Shown: piece after piece, positions 1 to 9,320 of the stretch | How the letters are laid out: every line of letters begins with the position of its first letter | Position numbering within the stretch: position 1 is the first letter of the stretch | DNA from: Ophioderma brevispina | Taxonomy: Eukaryota > Echinodermata > Ophiuroidea > Amphilepidida > Ophiodermatidae | Reading direction: 5' to 3' | NCBI GenBank assembly: GCA_023653785.1 | Contig: JAMKCH010058417.1 | Span: 1-64,000 of the forward strand | DNA: 64,000 nt | The notes under the pieces: generated by a model | What the model was told of the DNA's origin: nothing | Databases searched by the model: none | Seen by the model: only the letters and a program-made list of their open reading frames with translations | Translations under genes and position numbers: made by a program

Positions 1-1020
1 AAACATTTTAAAATTTTCCTGTGTTTTGGAGAATTGTGATTCCCAATTGTGATTGTTTTGAAAGAGGTAAGCTAGGCTTTTTCCCCTAACATACAGTGCA
101 TGCTCTGCCAGGAATTATCTCCTCCACTGACTCTGTACACTGCATAGGCAAAGACTACTACTGAATCGCTGTTGGACCATGGCATCTTGGCTAGGACTGC
201 CTTGTGGGAATTGGTGAATGAATGATTTGAAAACTTGATGTATCAGACAAGTATGATTGAGTTTATGTTGCTGTGCAGTTAGTTCAATGTAGGTCCCGTT
301 AGAAACAGGCCTTAAGACTAGGGCAGCATAGTACTGAGCTTCCCGATATTGTGTAATGTTAGTTAAGTGTTATTTAAATACAGATTGAAATAAAATTTTA
401 TCTATCGCAGCATGTGATATTGGAAACAAACGATTGCTTGAACAAAACAGGGCGAAAACTAATATTATATACAAAGTCGTATCGTATGATATGTACGTAC
501 GTGATACAAAAGAAAAAAACACAGAAACATTGATATTTTAAAGTATATTTCAAATGAAAAAGCACCATTTTAGAGAAGTGCTATTGAAAGGTTCTGCTCC
601 TTCGACACGGGCAAAATTTCAACATGTCTCATTTTATTACACCACAATATAACACCGACATACAAGATTTTTTGGTATATGCCTCTGGCACCAATTTGCT
701 TTGAGTACCGTCTGCAAACCTAATCATTAGTAGTAAATAGTCAAATGGCATGGACGAATATATTTCTCGGTTTTTGACCAATGAATGATGACTGTAACAA
801 CAAGGTTTCAAGACTCTCCTTGTGGAATCTCGTGATAATTTCTCAAACGATAAGTGAATCTTTTTTTCTTTTGCCATTCAGTTTGCATTGTCATTCCTTT
901 CTTTCTGCTGCATTACATTTCTTTGTGGAATTTCTTTTGTGCATGTGCATTTTAGTTTTACTTTTAAGACCTTTCGGCACTTGAATTCTTTATTAATATT
1001 TAATTGATGGTATCACTACA
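1..1020. other. AT-rich sequence without a recognisable gene
   Basis: I see no convincing coding sequence. Short open frames on both strands at about 629-984 overlap one another and have no domain or composition typical of protein. No clear repeat stands out. Confidence 0.5.
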
Positions 1021-1180
1021 GGCTTTGTTCCTGAACGTCCTCATCTTTTCAGATAAAAAATTCATACTGGCAACAGCAAAACGCTCTATATGACACTCTG
1101 AGTTCAAATTATTAAAAACTAAGGCAAATTAATCCATAGAATAGATTTACGTTAGTAAAAATCATTGTTAAGAGGGTTAA
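1021..1180 (+). repeat. Dispersed repeat, first of two inverted copies
   Basis: The stretch starting GGCTTTGTTCCTGAACGTCC, with the following hundred or so bases, reappears in opposite orientation at about 12240-12385. Identity is highest in the first 60 bases and lower beyond. No coding content is visible. Class unknown. Confidence 0.5.
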
Positions 1181-1202
1181 CTATGCATTATGATTTTTGT
1201 TT

Positions 1203-1350
1203 TAGGCCCATGATATACTTCAAGTCGTAGCGAGCGATTGGCGTGCTTGCGCAATACAGGGATTCTGACCCCCAAGATCAAGTGTTACGCCTGCCCACCG
1301 CAGAAATCGTGCTCGCTGCGGGACTGGAAGGTATCATGGGTTTAGGACAG
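1203..1350. mobile_element. Short foldback (MITE-like) element
   Basis: The left end, GGCCCATGATATACTTCAAG followed by TCGTAGCGAGC, is matched in inverted order by GCTCGCTGCGGGACTGGAAG then GTATCATGGG at the right end. The imperfect arms are about 35 bp in a 145-bp unit, with no open frame. It could be a MITE remnant or a simple hairpin. Confidence 0.5.
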
Positions 1351-1616
1351 TTCTAATGAGAAGTGTTAATTTTTTCAATAGGAGGTTTTGTAAGTGGGGG
1401 CACATAAGGGGTGGTATTCTGAAAGGGAGACTAACGTTATCCCGGGTTTAAACCAGATTCGTCCTACAAGAGGGGATCTTTTTCGTTCCAACATACTCTG
1501 AAAAGGTAGTGTCAACAGGTGAGAAAATTCTATATATATACATCTATGAAATGGAAGCGGTAAGAACCATTGACACTTTCTTTGCGTGAAGTCGGGGACA
1601 GAATCAGTTTTATCAG

Positions 1617-2151
1617 TTAAAGCAAATTAGCACATTTTTTAAAGAGCGCCCCCAATTTTCAAATTTGATTTCTTTTGCATCAGTTCGTTAGGCAATTGTC
1701 TAAAACTATACCTGCGAACGAGATAGCTAAAAAATGCGTATTTATCACAAAATTAAGCGATTTTGTAATTAGAATTGGGATCCCATTTGCACTAACGCAT
1801 AGTGAAATGCTACTTTATGTCCGTCCATGAGAAATATGCCACCTCGCGAAAATAACCTCTACTTGACTTGCCTGAACTAATTAAAACAACTAATAGATGA
1901 GCGTATACACGTACCTGGCGCTATTTCCCGGCTATTTTCACATTGGAAGGCCGTTTCCAGCACCCGTTGAATTATTAACGGGGATCACCGATAATATAGT
2001 CTAGTAGCACAAATTCCTTCGTTTGTTACATTTTCGAGCTTAACCATTCACAGGTAATTTTACTAGCCATTTACCAATTCAACGTGTAAACATCTCCAAT
2101 TTTTGAAAACTTGGGGGCGCTTTTTCAAAAATGTGGCTAATATTGCTTTAA
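1617..2151. mobile_element. TTAA-flanked MITE with about 45-bp TIRs
   Basis: TTAA at 1617-1620 and at 2148-2151 bracket a 527-bp unit. The left end reads AGCAAATTAGCACATTTTTT then AAAGAGCGCCCCCAA. The inverted right end reads AGCAATATTAGCCACATTTT then TGAAAAAGCGCCCCCAA. It contains no long open frame. A TTAA target duplication is characteristic of piggyBac and some other superfamilies, so a non-autonomous piggyBac-like element is the simplest reading, but no transposase is present to prove it. Diverged copies occur near 19468-20014 and 28600-29106. Confidence 0.7.
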
Positions 2152-2739
2152 CATTGCGCAGGTATGATTGTCTTGAGTGAGGCCTTTGTTAGAGAATATT
2201 TACTTGAAAGTATTATGCTAAAATGAACTTAATTTGGTGCTTCAACTCGAAGATATGATAATGTAAATAACTGCTAAAATAAATACAACTTGTTTTTCTA
2301 TCAAATAATCTGAAACAGTTAAGTTAAGTTTGCTTATCCAGTTAGTGGTTTGTTCTGACATTGTAACAGTAACTATGATGTACAGACATTGGCTTAATTC
2401 TCTCCCGTATAAAAGGACACATCAGTGGATTTTGAAAACTATTTGAAATTTGTAGGAATAGCTTCAAAGTGAAGGATACGTCTGTAGAATTCTCATAAGT
2501 ATTTTTCCAGCTGTAGAATTGAAAGAAAAGGAAGAAAAACGGCAGTGTCACGATACGATTCTCCATTCAATGACGTGTGTAGTAAGTGTACGTTCGGACC
2601 GTAATGACTAATATCTCCGATGTGTCCTTATTAGGTGCTTCTGGTCGTTCATTTGCAGGGTATATTAGGATACTGTAATTGTTACCGTGACATGCTCAAA
2701 TCGATTTTGATGATTTTTTCGATGTGCTGATTTAGCAAA
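2152..2739. other. Downstream flank of LRR-GPCR locus A, shared with 29.4-29.8 kb
   Basis: No gene is seen. About 200 bases here (2550-2760) are similar to 29570-29800, including the segment around TCCTTATTAGG and the segment around CAAATCACTGATAGTG. A piece of the 3' flank of this receptor locus therefore exists a second time in the window. Confidence 0.5.
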
Positions 2740-3900
2740 TCACTGATAGTGTCTTAAAGTGTTGACCCGTTGCAGACCAATCCCTTGTGGGGCTCTCTTT
2801 TCAGCTCGTTTATTCCGATAATTGGAGATGATTTCTGCAATGGTGTACAAGTATGGGTTAATAGCAGACTTTATTGGTAAAATCACAGACACTGAACAGA
2901 TACACTGAAGAGGGAGAGTCAATACCCTTGTTTGCACTAGAAATACCGGGAGAATAATCGGAGGCCCAGCAAAGAAAGTCAGTAGCCAAGATAGCGTAAC
3001 CTTAGCCGTGTCATGTGTGATATGTTCGGTCATTTCACGGGTACGACCAGGACTGTTTGATGAATTTCTAATCGGCTCTCAGTATCTCAATGTAGCAGGC
3101 CCCCCAGTTAAATTATGATGTAACAATATGCAGTTAAGACCAAGACAAACTGCATGAGAAATAAAGGCCATTAAAAAAAACTTGAAATTTGTAGTAACAT
3201 GGGGCCAATCAAGCAGAGCTTCTCTCTGTGAGTAATAACTATATGTATGATGTGTTAGTGAAGTATTGTTAGTTAAACGTAGTGGTAGACCAATGCATAC
3301 ATGGGAGTTATCATAAAAACTTAAAAGTTAACCCCAGATAATATGGCCGGAACTATACCTAACGCTATTGAAATAATCCATGTTATCAAAGCAGTTATTG
3401 TTGCAGATCGTTGTCAATTTGATTGTTGCAAAATGGAAATCTTAGAGGTATAATAGCCTATCACTGTGAATTAACGTTACAAAGAGACGAAGCTTCACTT
3501 GATGTAATGAGAGGCCCCAGCAATTCTGCAGGTATGCCAGATCGCCAGGTTTCAGATTGCTAGGAAGGATTCGCCAAAATAAAGACCAGCAGAAGCAATG
3601 AGTAACATGTAGATGCCCATGTAGGGAAATCCGACATAGCAAGGTTCATGAGAAAGATTCTGTACTACACGTTTTTAGTGTTTTCCATTCGCATACCAGA
3701 ACAAAGCCATTTCCACAACATGCAAGATGCTCCTACAAGCCAAGTACTGACTTCCAAACCAATGTTTGATAATAGTCTATCACATGTGAGATATGGTGAC
3801 CTGTTATTCATCGCTTGCATATAAACACCTGAGGACATACATTCAAATATCTCATGTTGTCATACAAACCTAATTGAACCACTTCTTGACGAGGCCGGAG
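2740..3900 (-). pseudogene. 7TM region of LRR-GPCR locus A (frameshifted)
   Basis: Read on the minus strand, this stretch aligns throughout with the 7TM domain of the intact receptor at 37519-39111. The last part (2740-3033) is open and contains a TM6/TM7 module ending in NPYLY, the class A TM7 signature, followed by a basic tail. Upstream, the TM2/TM3 segment (NLAMSD, and TWRSG in another frame) is recognisable at 3480-3650 but needs at least two frame changes, and matching sequence continues to about 3860. Either the locus is a decayed receptor gene or the indels are assembly errors. The paralogue has an uninterrupted frame over the same region. No introns are needed for the alignment. Confidence 0.7.
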
Positions 3901-4329
3901 AAAGAATGAGTTTAATTCTTTGTAAAGTGTTATTCTGATAAGGTTAACAATTTTAAATTGTATAAACATTTCCAATTAGGCATTTCATTCAACCTGTTCC
4001 CTTCCAAACTTGATCATGGTAAGATTGACTGTGTCTTCAATATATTAAAATCTAGCTTTACTAGACGATTATTAAAATACAAAGACGCATTTTCAAATTG
4101 ATTATTAGACCTTTGTAATATTTCAGGGCCTAGACTAATTCAATGGTTTGAGTTTATATCAAGTACATTCTAAATTTCTTAAGCCATGAAACAAATCATC
4201 AGCAAAAAGGTTTAAACTATTCCCATTACATCCTCAAGTACTTTTAAATTTCTTTAAAACCAAAAATATATTAGTTGCAGCTACTTAACTTATTTGCAGA
4301 TGATAGAAAAAAACAGATACACAAGACTG

Positions 4330-4790
4330 TAGGGATTTCCTTTAATCCTCTAAATAATTCCATTGGCAAAGTTGTTAACATATTGTCATTAAGGGCCCAG
4401 GAATGCGAGCTTGCCTAGTTCTGAAACATACTTGCTTTCCATGTGACCAATTGATTTGTAATCAAGTATAGTCTTTCAAGATTTTATAATCTTGTAAATA
4501 TTTCCATTGGCAAAAAGTTATTCAACATATTTTCTGAAGGGCTAAGGGATATGAGCCTCCCTAGATTCTGAAACAAATTGGAACTCCAATGTGACCAATT
4601 GATTTTTATGGGAGGGAAAGATGATCCAACATTTGGTAACCTCTAAATAAGTCCGTTGGCAGTGTATATCAAACTATCTGACCTCAGCCCAGGAATGCGA
4701 GCCTGCCAAGATCTGAAAACTGATGAAACACATCTGCACCCACGGTGACCAATTGATTGTATGAAGGTATAACCAATAGAGATTGTCTAA
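4330..4790 (-). repeat. Indel-rich extra LRR repeats of locus A
   Basis: This segment repeats the LRR-coding DNA immediately upstream. 4561-4790 matches 4861-5090 closely apart from many single-base insertions and deletions, which destroy the reading frame at about 4730. Whole LRR units are still recognisable to about 4330. The error type resembles unpolished long-read sequence used to cross a repeat, although genuine decay of terminal repeats is possible. Confidence 0.6.
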
Positions 4791-6488
4791 TCCTTTAAAT
4801 AATCCCATTGGCAATGTTACCAACATATTGTCATTAAGGCTAAGGGATACGAGCCTCCCTAGATTCTGAAATACACTTGCATCCAATGTGACCAATTGAT
4901 TTTTATGGAGGAAAAGATGATCAACATTTTGTAACCCTCTAAATAAGTCCGTTGGCAGTGATATCAAACTATTGACTTCAAGGCCCAGGAATGCGAGCCT
5001 GCCTAGATTCTGAAACACATTTGCATCCACGGTGACCAATTGATTGTTTTGAAGGTATAACCAATAGAGATTGTCTAATCCGTTGAATAATCCCATTGGC
5101 AATGTTACCAACATATTGTCATTAAGGCTAAGGGATACGAGCCTGCCTAGATCCCGAAACAAGTTTTCATCCAATGTGACCAACTGATTTTGTTGTAGGT
5201 ATAGCCAAGCGAGATTTTCTAATCCTCTGAATGCTTCCATCGGTAATGTTATCAAAGCATTCTCAGAAAGGCCCAAGAACGTGAGTTTGCCTAGATCCTG
5301 AGAAATATTTGCTTCTAATGTAACCAATTGATTTCCTCTCAGATATAGACTATCAAGATTTTCTAAGCCTCTCAATACTTCTGCTGGCAATGCAATCAAC
5401 ATATTGTCTTGAAGGCTCAGCGATATGAGCCTGGTCAGACCCTGAAACTCATTTGCATGCAATGTGACCAATTGGTTTTTATGCAAGAAAAGTTTTTCAA
5501 GATTTTCTAACCCTCTAAATAATTCCAGTGGTAACGTTACCAACCGATTGTCTTCAATGTCCAGGAATGTGAGCCTGCCTAGATCCTGAAACACATTCGC
5601 ATCCAGTGTAACCAATTGATTTTTGTATAGGTATAGAGAAGTGAGATTTTCTAACCCTCTAAATGATCCCTTTGGCAATGTTTTCAACCCATTTTCTTCA
5701 AGGCGCAAGAACGTGAGTCTGCCTAGGTCCTGGAAAACGTTTGCTTCTAGTTTTATCAATTGATTTTTAAACAAGTATAGATGTTCAAGGTTTTCTAATC
5801 CAATAAATATTTCTGTTGACAATGTAGTTAACTTATTGTGTTGAAGTTCCAGGAACGTGAGCCTACTCAAACCTTGGAACACATCTGTACTCAAAGTAAT
5901 CAGCTGATTTTCAAGTAAATAAAGTTTGCTCAGGTTATGCAAACCAATAAATACATTTGCATCAAGATCTTTTAGTTCGTTACCGCTAAGCCATAACTCA
6001 TTCAAGTTATCTAGACCATAAAACACATTGGTTTGTAACGTTACCAACAAGTTATCCTGAAGGTGCAGTGTTTCTATAGTGTTCAAACCTATAAATGACT
6101 TTGCCTTCACCTCTCTTATGTTATTGTTTGCTAGATCTAGTATTGATACAGAAGGTGGGTATATTATCATTATGTTGGTGCTCTGTACGCTATCTTTAAC
6201 CTTGCATTGAAAATTCACCTCTCGGTAACTAATAGTAGCATTACAGGTTGATTCAAAGTCAAATCTGCACTTACCTTTATCATTATCATCATGTTGAAGC
6301 ACACATGTGAGTTTATCATGATAACCATTTATATTATAGCAAACTGATATGTTACCTATATTTAAACCTTTGGGGTACTTATCAACAAATTCTGGACAAA
6401 CAGGCGGCGTGCTTATTGCTGGAACTTCACCTATCATAAGGGTAATATTACCTTGCAGATATACAAAGACTCTTTCATGCAAGAACAT
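4674..6488 (-). CDS. LRR ectodomain of a GRL101/LGR-like receptor (locus A)
   Basis: A 604-residue open frame. Residues about 20-110 form a cysteine-containing N-terminal region (VCPEF, CVLQHD, CRFDF, FQCKV). From about residue 113 the frame is a run of some 19 typical 24-residue LRRs of the form LxxLxLxxNxLxxL. The repeats alternate between two types, one starting QDLGRLTFL and one starting RGLENL, so the DNA has a 144-bp higher-order period. Such arrays form the extracellular ligand-binding solenoid of LGR-type receptors, and the remains of a 7TM domain lie downstream at 2740-3900. The frame is open upstream to a TAA at 6522-6524, beyond which the same frame continues to the signal peptide at 6863. 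The ATG at 6488 is therefore probably internal. The last 20 residues are out of frame because of an indel near 4730. Confidence 0.75.
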   Translation of the reverse strand: MFLHERVFVYLQGNITLMIGEVPAISTPPVCPEFVDKYPKGLNIGNISVCYNINGYHDKLTCVLQHDDNDKGKCRFDFESTCNATISYREVNFQCKVKDSVQSTNIMIIYPPSVSILDLANNNIREVKAKSFIGLNTIETLHLQDNLLVTLQTNVFYGLDNLNELWLSGNELKDLDANVFIGLHNLSKLYLLENQLITLSTDVFQGLSRLTFLELQHNKLTTLSTEIFIGLENLEHLYLFKNQLIKLEANVFQDLGRLTFLRLEENGLKTLPKGSFRGLENLTSLYLYKNQLVTLDANVFQDLGRLTFLDIEDNRLVTLPLELFRGLENLEKLFLHKNQLVTLHANEFQGLTRLISLSLQDNMLIALPAEVLRGLENLDSLYLRGNQLVTLEANISQDLGKLTFLGLSENALITLPMEAFRGLENLAWLYLQQNQLVTLDENLFRDLGRLVSLSLNDNMLVTLPMGLFNGLDNLYWLYLQNNQLVTVDANVFQNLGRLAFLGLEVNSLISLPTDLFRGLQNVDHLFLHKNQLVTLDASVFQNLGRLVSLSLNDNMLVTLPMGLFKGLDNLYWLYLHTINWSPWVQMCFISFQILAGSHSWAEVR

Positions 6489-6863
6489 GACTTTACATAT
6501 TTCACTTTGCCCATTTAACCATTACATATTTATTTGTACAGTTGACCAAGTCCCCCTCTCTCTTTCAATATAAACTGAAAAAGAAGTGTTGTTTGTTGGC
6601 AATTCCAGAAAAAGGTGTCTCTGTAATGACGTAATAACACGAATACCACAAATGTGATGCTTGCTGCCATTTAAAAGTGCCATCCTTTCACCAGTGTTAC
6701 CATGATCAATAAAGCATTGTAGGCTATCATCGCTGGTTTCATTCCACAGTGGATCTATCTGTAATTTGGCTGCAGTCATTCCATTGGATAATGTTGGCTG
6801 GTCATAGAGTATGGTCCAAAGAATCAGGGAAAGTTTAAAAGGCAGACCAAATTTGGGAGCCAT
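6489..6863 (-). pseudogene. N-terminal segment of LRR-GPCR locus A with one in-frame stop
   Basis: The frame opens at 6863 with a signal-peptide-like start (MAPKFGLPFKLSLILWTILY) and continues for 113 residues through a region with PLWNETSDD, CFIDHG, HHICGI and VYIERE. It stops at a single TAA (6522-6524) and then runs on in the same frame into the LRR open frame. The corresponding protein segment at 45541-45992 aligns across the stop without a gap, so an intron is not needed to explain it. This looks like one nonsense codon in an otherwise intact gene: a null allele, a young pseudogene or a base-call error. The domain itself is not one I can name. Confidence 0.65.
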
Positions 6864-6949
6864 ATTTATACAACGTGTTCTTCTCCAGACAGCTACATGT
6901 AGCAGATGCTACGTAACTTGTAACTGGGAAATACTCATCATAGGGATAG

Positions 6950-7060
6950 CATTAAACAGTAATTGATGATTAGCTCATACGTTTCTGAATATGGCGGTCT
7001 ACGCTGACGTCACACGTGATAAGGCGGTGATTTGGAGGTGATAATTCACATACAGTAGAC
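6950..7060 (-). promoter_or_regulatory. Candidate promoter region of locus A with CRE and E-box
   Basis: About 145 bp upstream of the predicted start at 6863 are a perfect CRE palindrome TGACGTCA (7005-7012) and, directly next to it, a CACGTG E-box (7013-7018). They are flanked by a short inverted repeat (GGCGGTCTAC and GTAGACCGCC). This is suggestive only. The inverted repeat could instead belong to a small mobile element. Confidence 0.3.
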
Positions 7061-7613
7061 CGCCGTGTGAATATATTCGTATATATTCATATTCATATAT
7101 ATATTCACAAATGCGCCGTATTTTCACTTGAAGTGATGGTAAAAATTTGAACGATTATGCTAGTCAGGAAATAACATTAGCTCTCTGGAATGCTCATCCC
7201 TTTGATATTTGTAATTGGACAAACTTACTCTCTGATCTGTCTTGAAACAATTCCTTGTAGGACTAGAAATAATCCAAATTAATGGCCTTAAGGACCACCG
7301 AAAAGCCAACAAGCGAAGTTTGTTTTCACTTCCAACGAAGCTAACATTCAGTGTTGTTTGAAAGTATTACTCGGTGTTCTGCGTTGGTAAGTGACACAGG
7401 GAATGAGGTCAGATGATTCAGGCTAATCTCCGGCAAGTGGTCTTGATGAGTAGACAAGGTGGCTATCGTGTCTTCTTTCAGTATATTCGACGCAAAAACA
7501 CGAGCCGACTTGGATCAACCCACCTGTTTCGGAAATTTAGGATTTTTTTTATCATACTATTACTATATTTACAGTGTAAATTTTTTTTTTTACCGTGTGT
7601 GCATGTGTGTAGG

Positions 7614-8081
7614 CATGTGTCCCGGGGGGGGGGGGGCACTTGTATTCAAAGGTGGCTATGATGCGTGAACAAGAAAACGCGTAAAAAGGGTCTCTTTTTT
7701 CCAACAGGCGATGTACACGCGTACATTGATTAGGGTGTCAAAAACAGCAAAATATGGCAAAACGCGAAAAGGGTATGTTTTTCGTAACTATGAAATTGTG
7801 ATGTATGCGAGATCAAAATCATAAAAAATGTCATTTGGAAGTAAAGCAACCTGAGCAAAGCCAGATAATACGGGTATATTATCAACACAATGCACTGCTT
7901 TCTTGTTTAAGGTAGCAAAAAACTGACAAAAAGACTTGTTTATGGTAACAAAAACAGACAAAAATGCTTGTGTAGGGTATGTTTTTTAGTCGGTGGAAAT
8001 ACTTGTTTAGGGTGCATTTCGGAAGTCCATGTTCACGCATCATATCCACCTTTGAATACAACTGGCCCCCGGGGCATGTGT
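7614..8081. mobile_element. Non-autonomous TIR element with 7-8 bp target duplication
   Basis: Left end CCCGGGG (G-run) then CACTTGTATTCAAAGGTGG then CTATGATGCGTGAACA. The inverted right end has the same order with a few changes, giving arms of about 45 bp around a 454-bp unit (7621-8074). CATGTGT lies directly outside both ends (7614-7620 and 8075-8081), a plausible target duplication. The flanks are locally TG-repetitive, which weakens this. No transposase is encoded and the superfamily is not assigned. Confidence 0.7.
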
Positions 8082-8570
8082 GTAGGTATGTGTATATGTA
8101 TATATGCATGTATATATAATTCAAGAGGAACTGAACCCTACCAACCATTTTGCAATGTAAATTTATTACTTAATATGTTTCTGAGCTACCAAACTTTTTT
8201 TTAAAATGACTTACAAATGTCAGCCAAAACTGTAGCAATAATATCAACATCTTCAACATAGTATTTGTTTGAAGTCTCAACGCCACCTAATGTAAGGATT
8301 GTTTCGACTTGTAAGCTGCTGGAGCTAAAGGCTAAATAAAGGCCTCCCATACATCAAGATGATTAACAGTACAATCAAGTTTATACTGTATTCATCAATT
8401 CTGAAATCATTTAGCTTACAAACAAGTTAATAAGAAATGTTGCACATCTTCAGCGCCATCATTGCACGTGGCCAGCAATCCACTTACTGGTTATGCAGTC
8501 TATCGGCAGAGTATTGGATGGAAGCTTATGTTTAAAGTTAATAGCACCGCGAAAACCATGATATTGTTTT
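8082..8570. other. No gene seen
   Basis: AT-rich sequence with no domain-bearing open frame and no repeat that I can recognise. Confidence 0.4.
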
Positions 8571-8579
8571 ATTATTAAA

Positions 8580-9320
8580 CCTCATGAATACTCATGAACA
8601 AAATCATGCTATTTCATTGGCTGCTCCCTACTACGCGTTCTATTTCCCTAAGGAATAGATTGGACAATTTCCCTACAACCTCGTCCCCAGAGTCACAGTG
8701 AGGTGTAATAAAACAAATACTACATGGGTTATATCGGGAAATTGGGAATACTATTTTCCCTTGGTACTGGCTACGGGCATATCACCCATCACCCTTCGGG
8801 TTCGGGGTGATAGGCCCGCAGCCAGTACCTTGGGAAAATAGTATGCCCTATTTCCCTCTAACCATGTAGTATTTGTATACTATCACAAAGGCGTTCAATA
8901 TTTGTATACTATTATATTAGGAGTGGCAAAATAAACACGTTTTTCAAACCTCTATTTAAACGAGTAAAAAAAAAAAAAAAAAAAAATCATGAATACTCAT
9001 GAACAAAATCATGCTATTTCATTGGCTGCTCCCTACTACGCGTTCTATTTCCCTAAGGAATAGATTGGACAATTTCCCTACAACCTCGTCCCCAGAGTCA
9101 CAGTGAGGTGTAGTAGCTACTGGCTACGGGCATATCACCCATCACCCTTCGGGTTCGGGTGATAGGCCCGCAGCCATACTGGGAAATAGTGTGGCCTATT
9201 TCCCGCTAACCATGTAGTATTTGTATACCTATCACACAGGCGTTCAATTATTGTATACTTTATATTGGAGTGGCAAAATAAACAACACTTTTTTTTCAAC
9301 CTCTATTTAAACGAGTATTC
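8580..9320. repeat. Local direct duplication joined by a 20-A run
   Basis: 8582-8965 and 8987-9319 begin with the same sequence (TCATGAATACTCATGAACAA) and end with the same sequence (CTCTATTTAAACGAGTA). Between them is a 21-A run at 8966-8986, of which one A belongs to the copied sequence. The second copy lacks the left arm of the hairpin and has scattered indels. This looks like two overlapping or allelic contigs laid end to end across a placeholder gap, rather than a biological duplication. Confidence 0.65.
8713..8877. mobile_element. Foldback hairpin element
   Basis: ACAAATACTACATGG at the left is matched by CCATGTAGTATTTGT at the right. The arms stay complementary for about 75 bp, through GGGAATACTATTTTCCC and ACTGGCTACGGGC, to a short GC-rich loop region (CACCCTTCGGGTTCGGGGTG). 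It contains no open frame. A partial copy with only the inner hairpin and right arm lies at about 9113-9227. Confidence 0.6.

Noticed and set aside
7413..7668. Two overlapping frames around 7.4-7.7 kb as exons
   Set aside because: Both run through a T-run and the G-rich end of a TIR element and have no domain.
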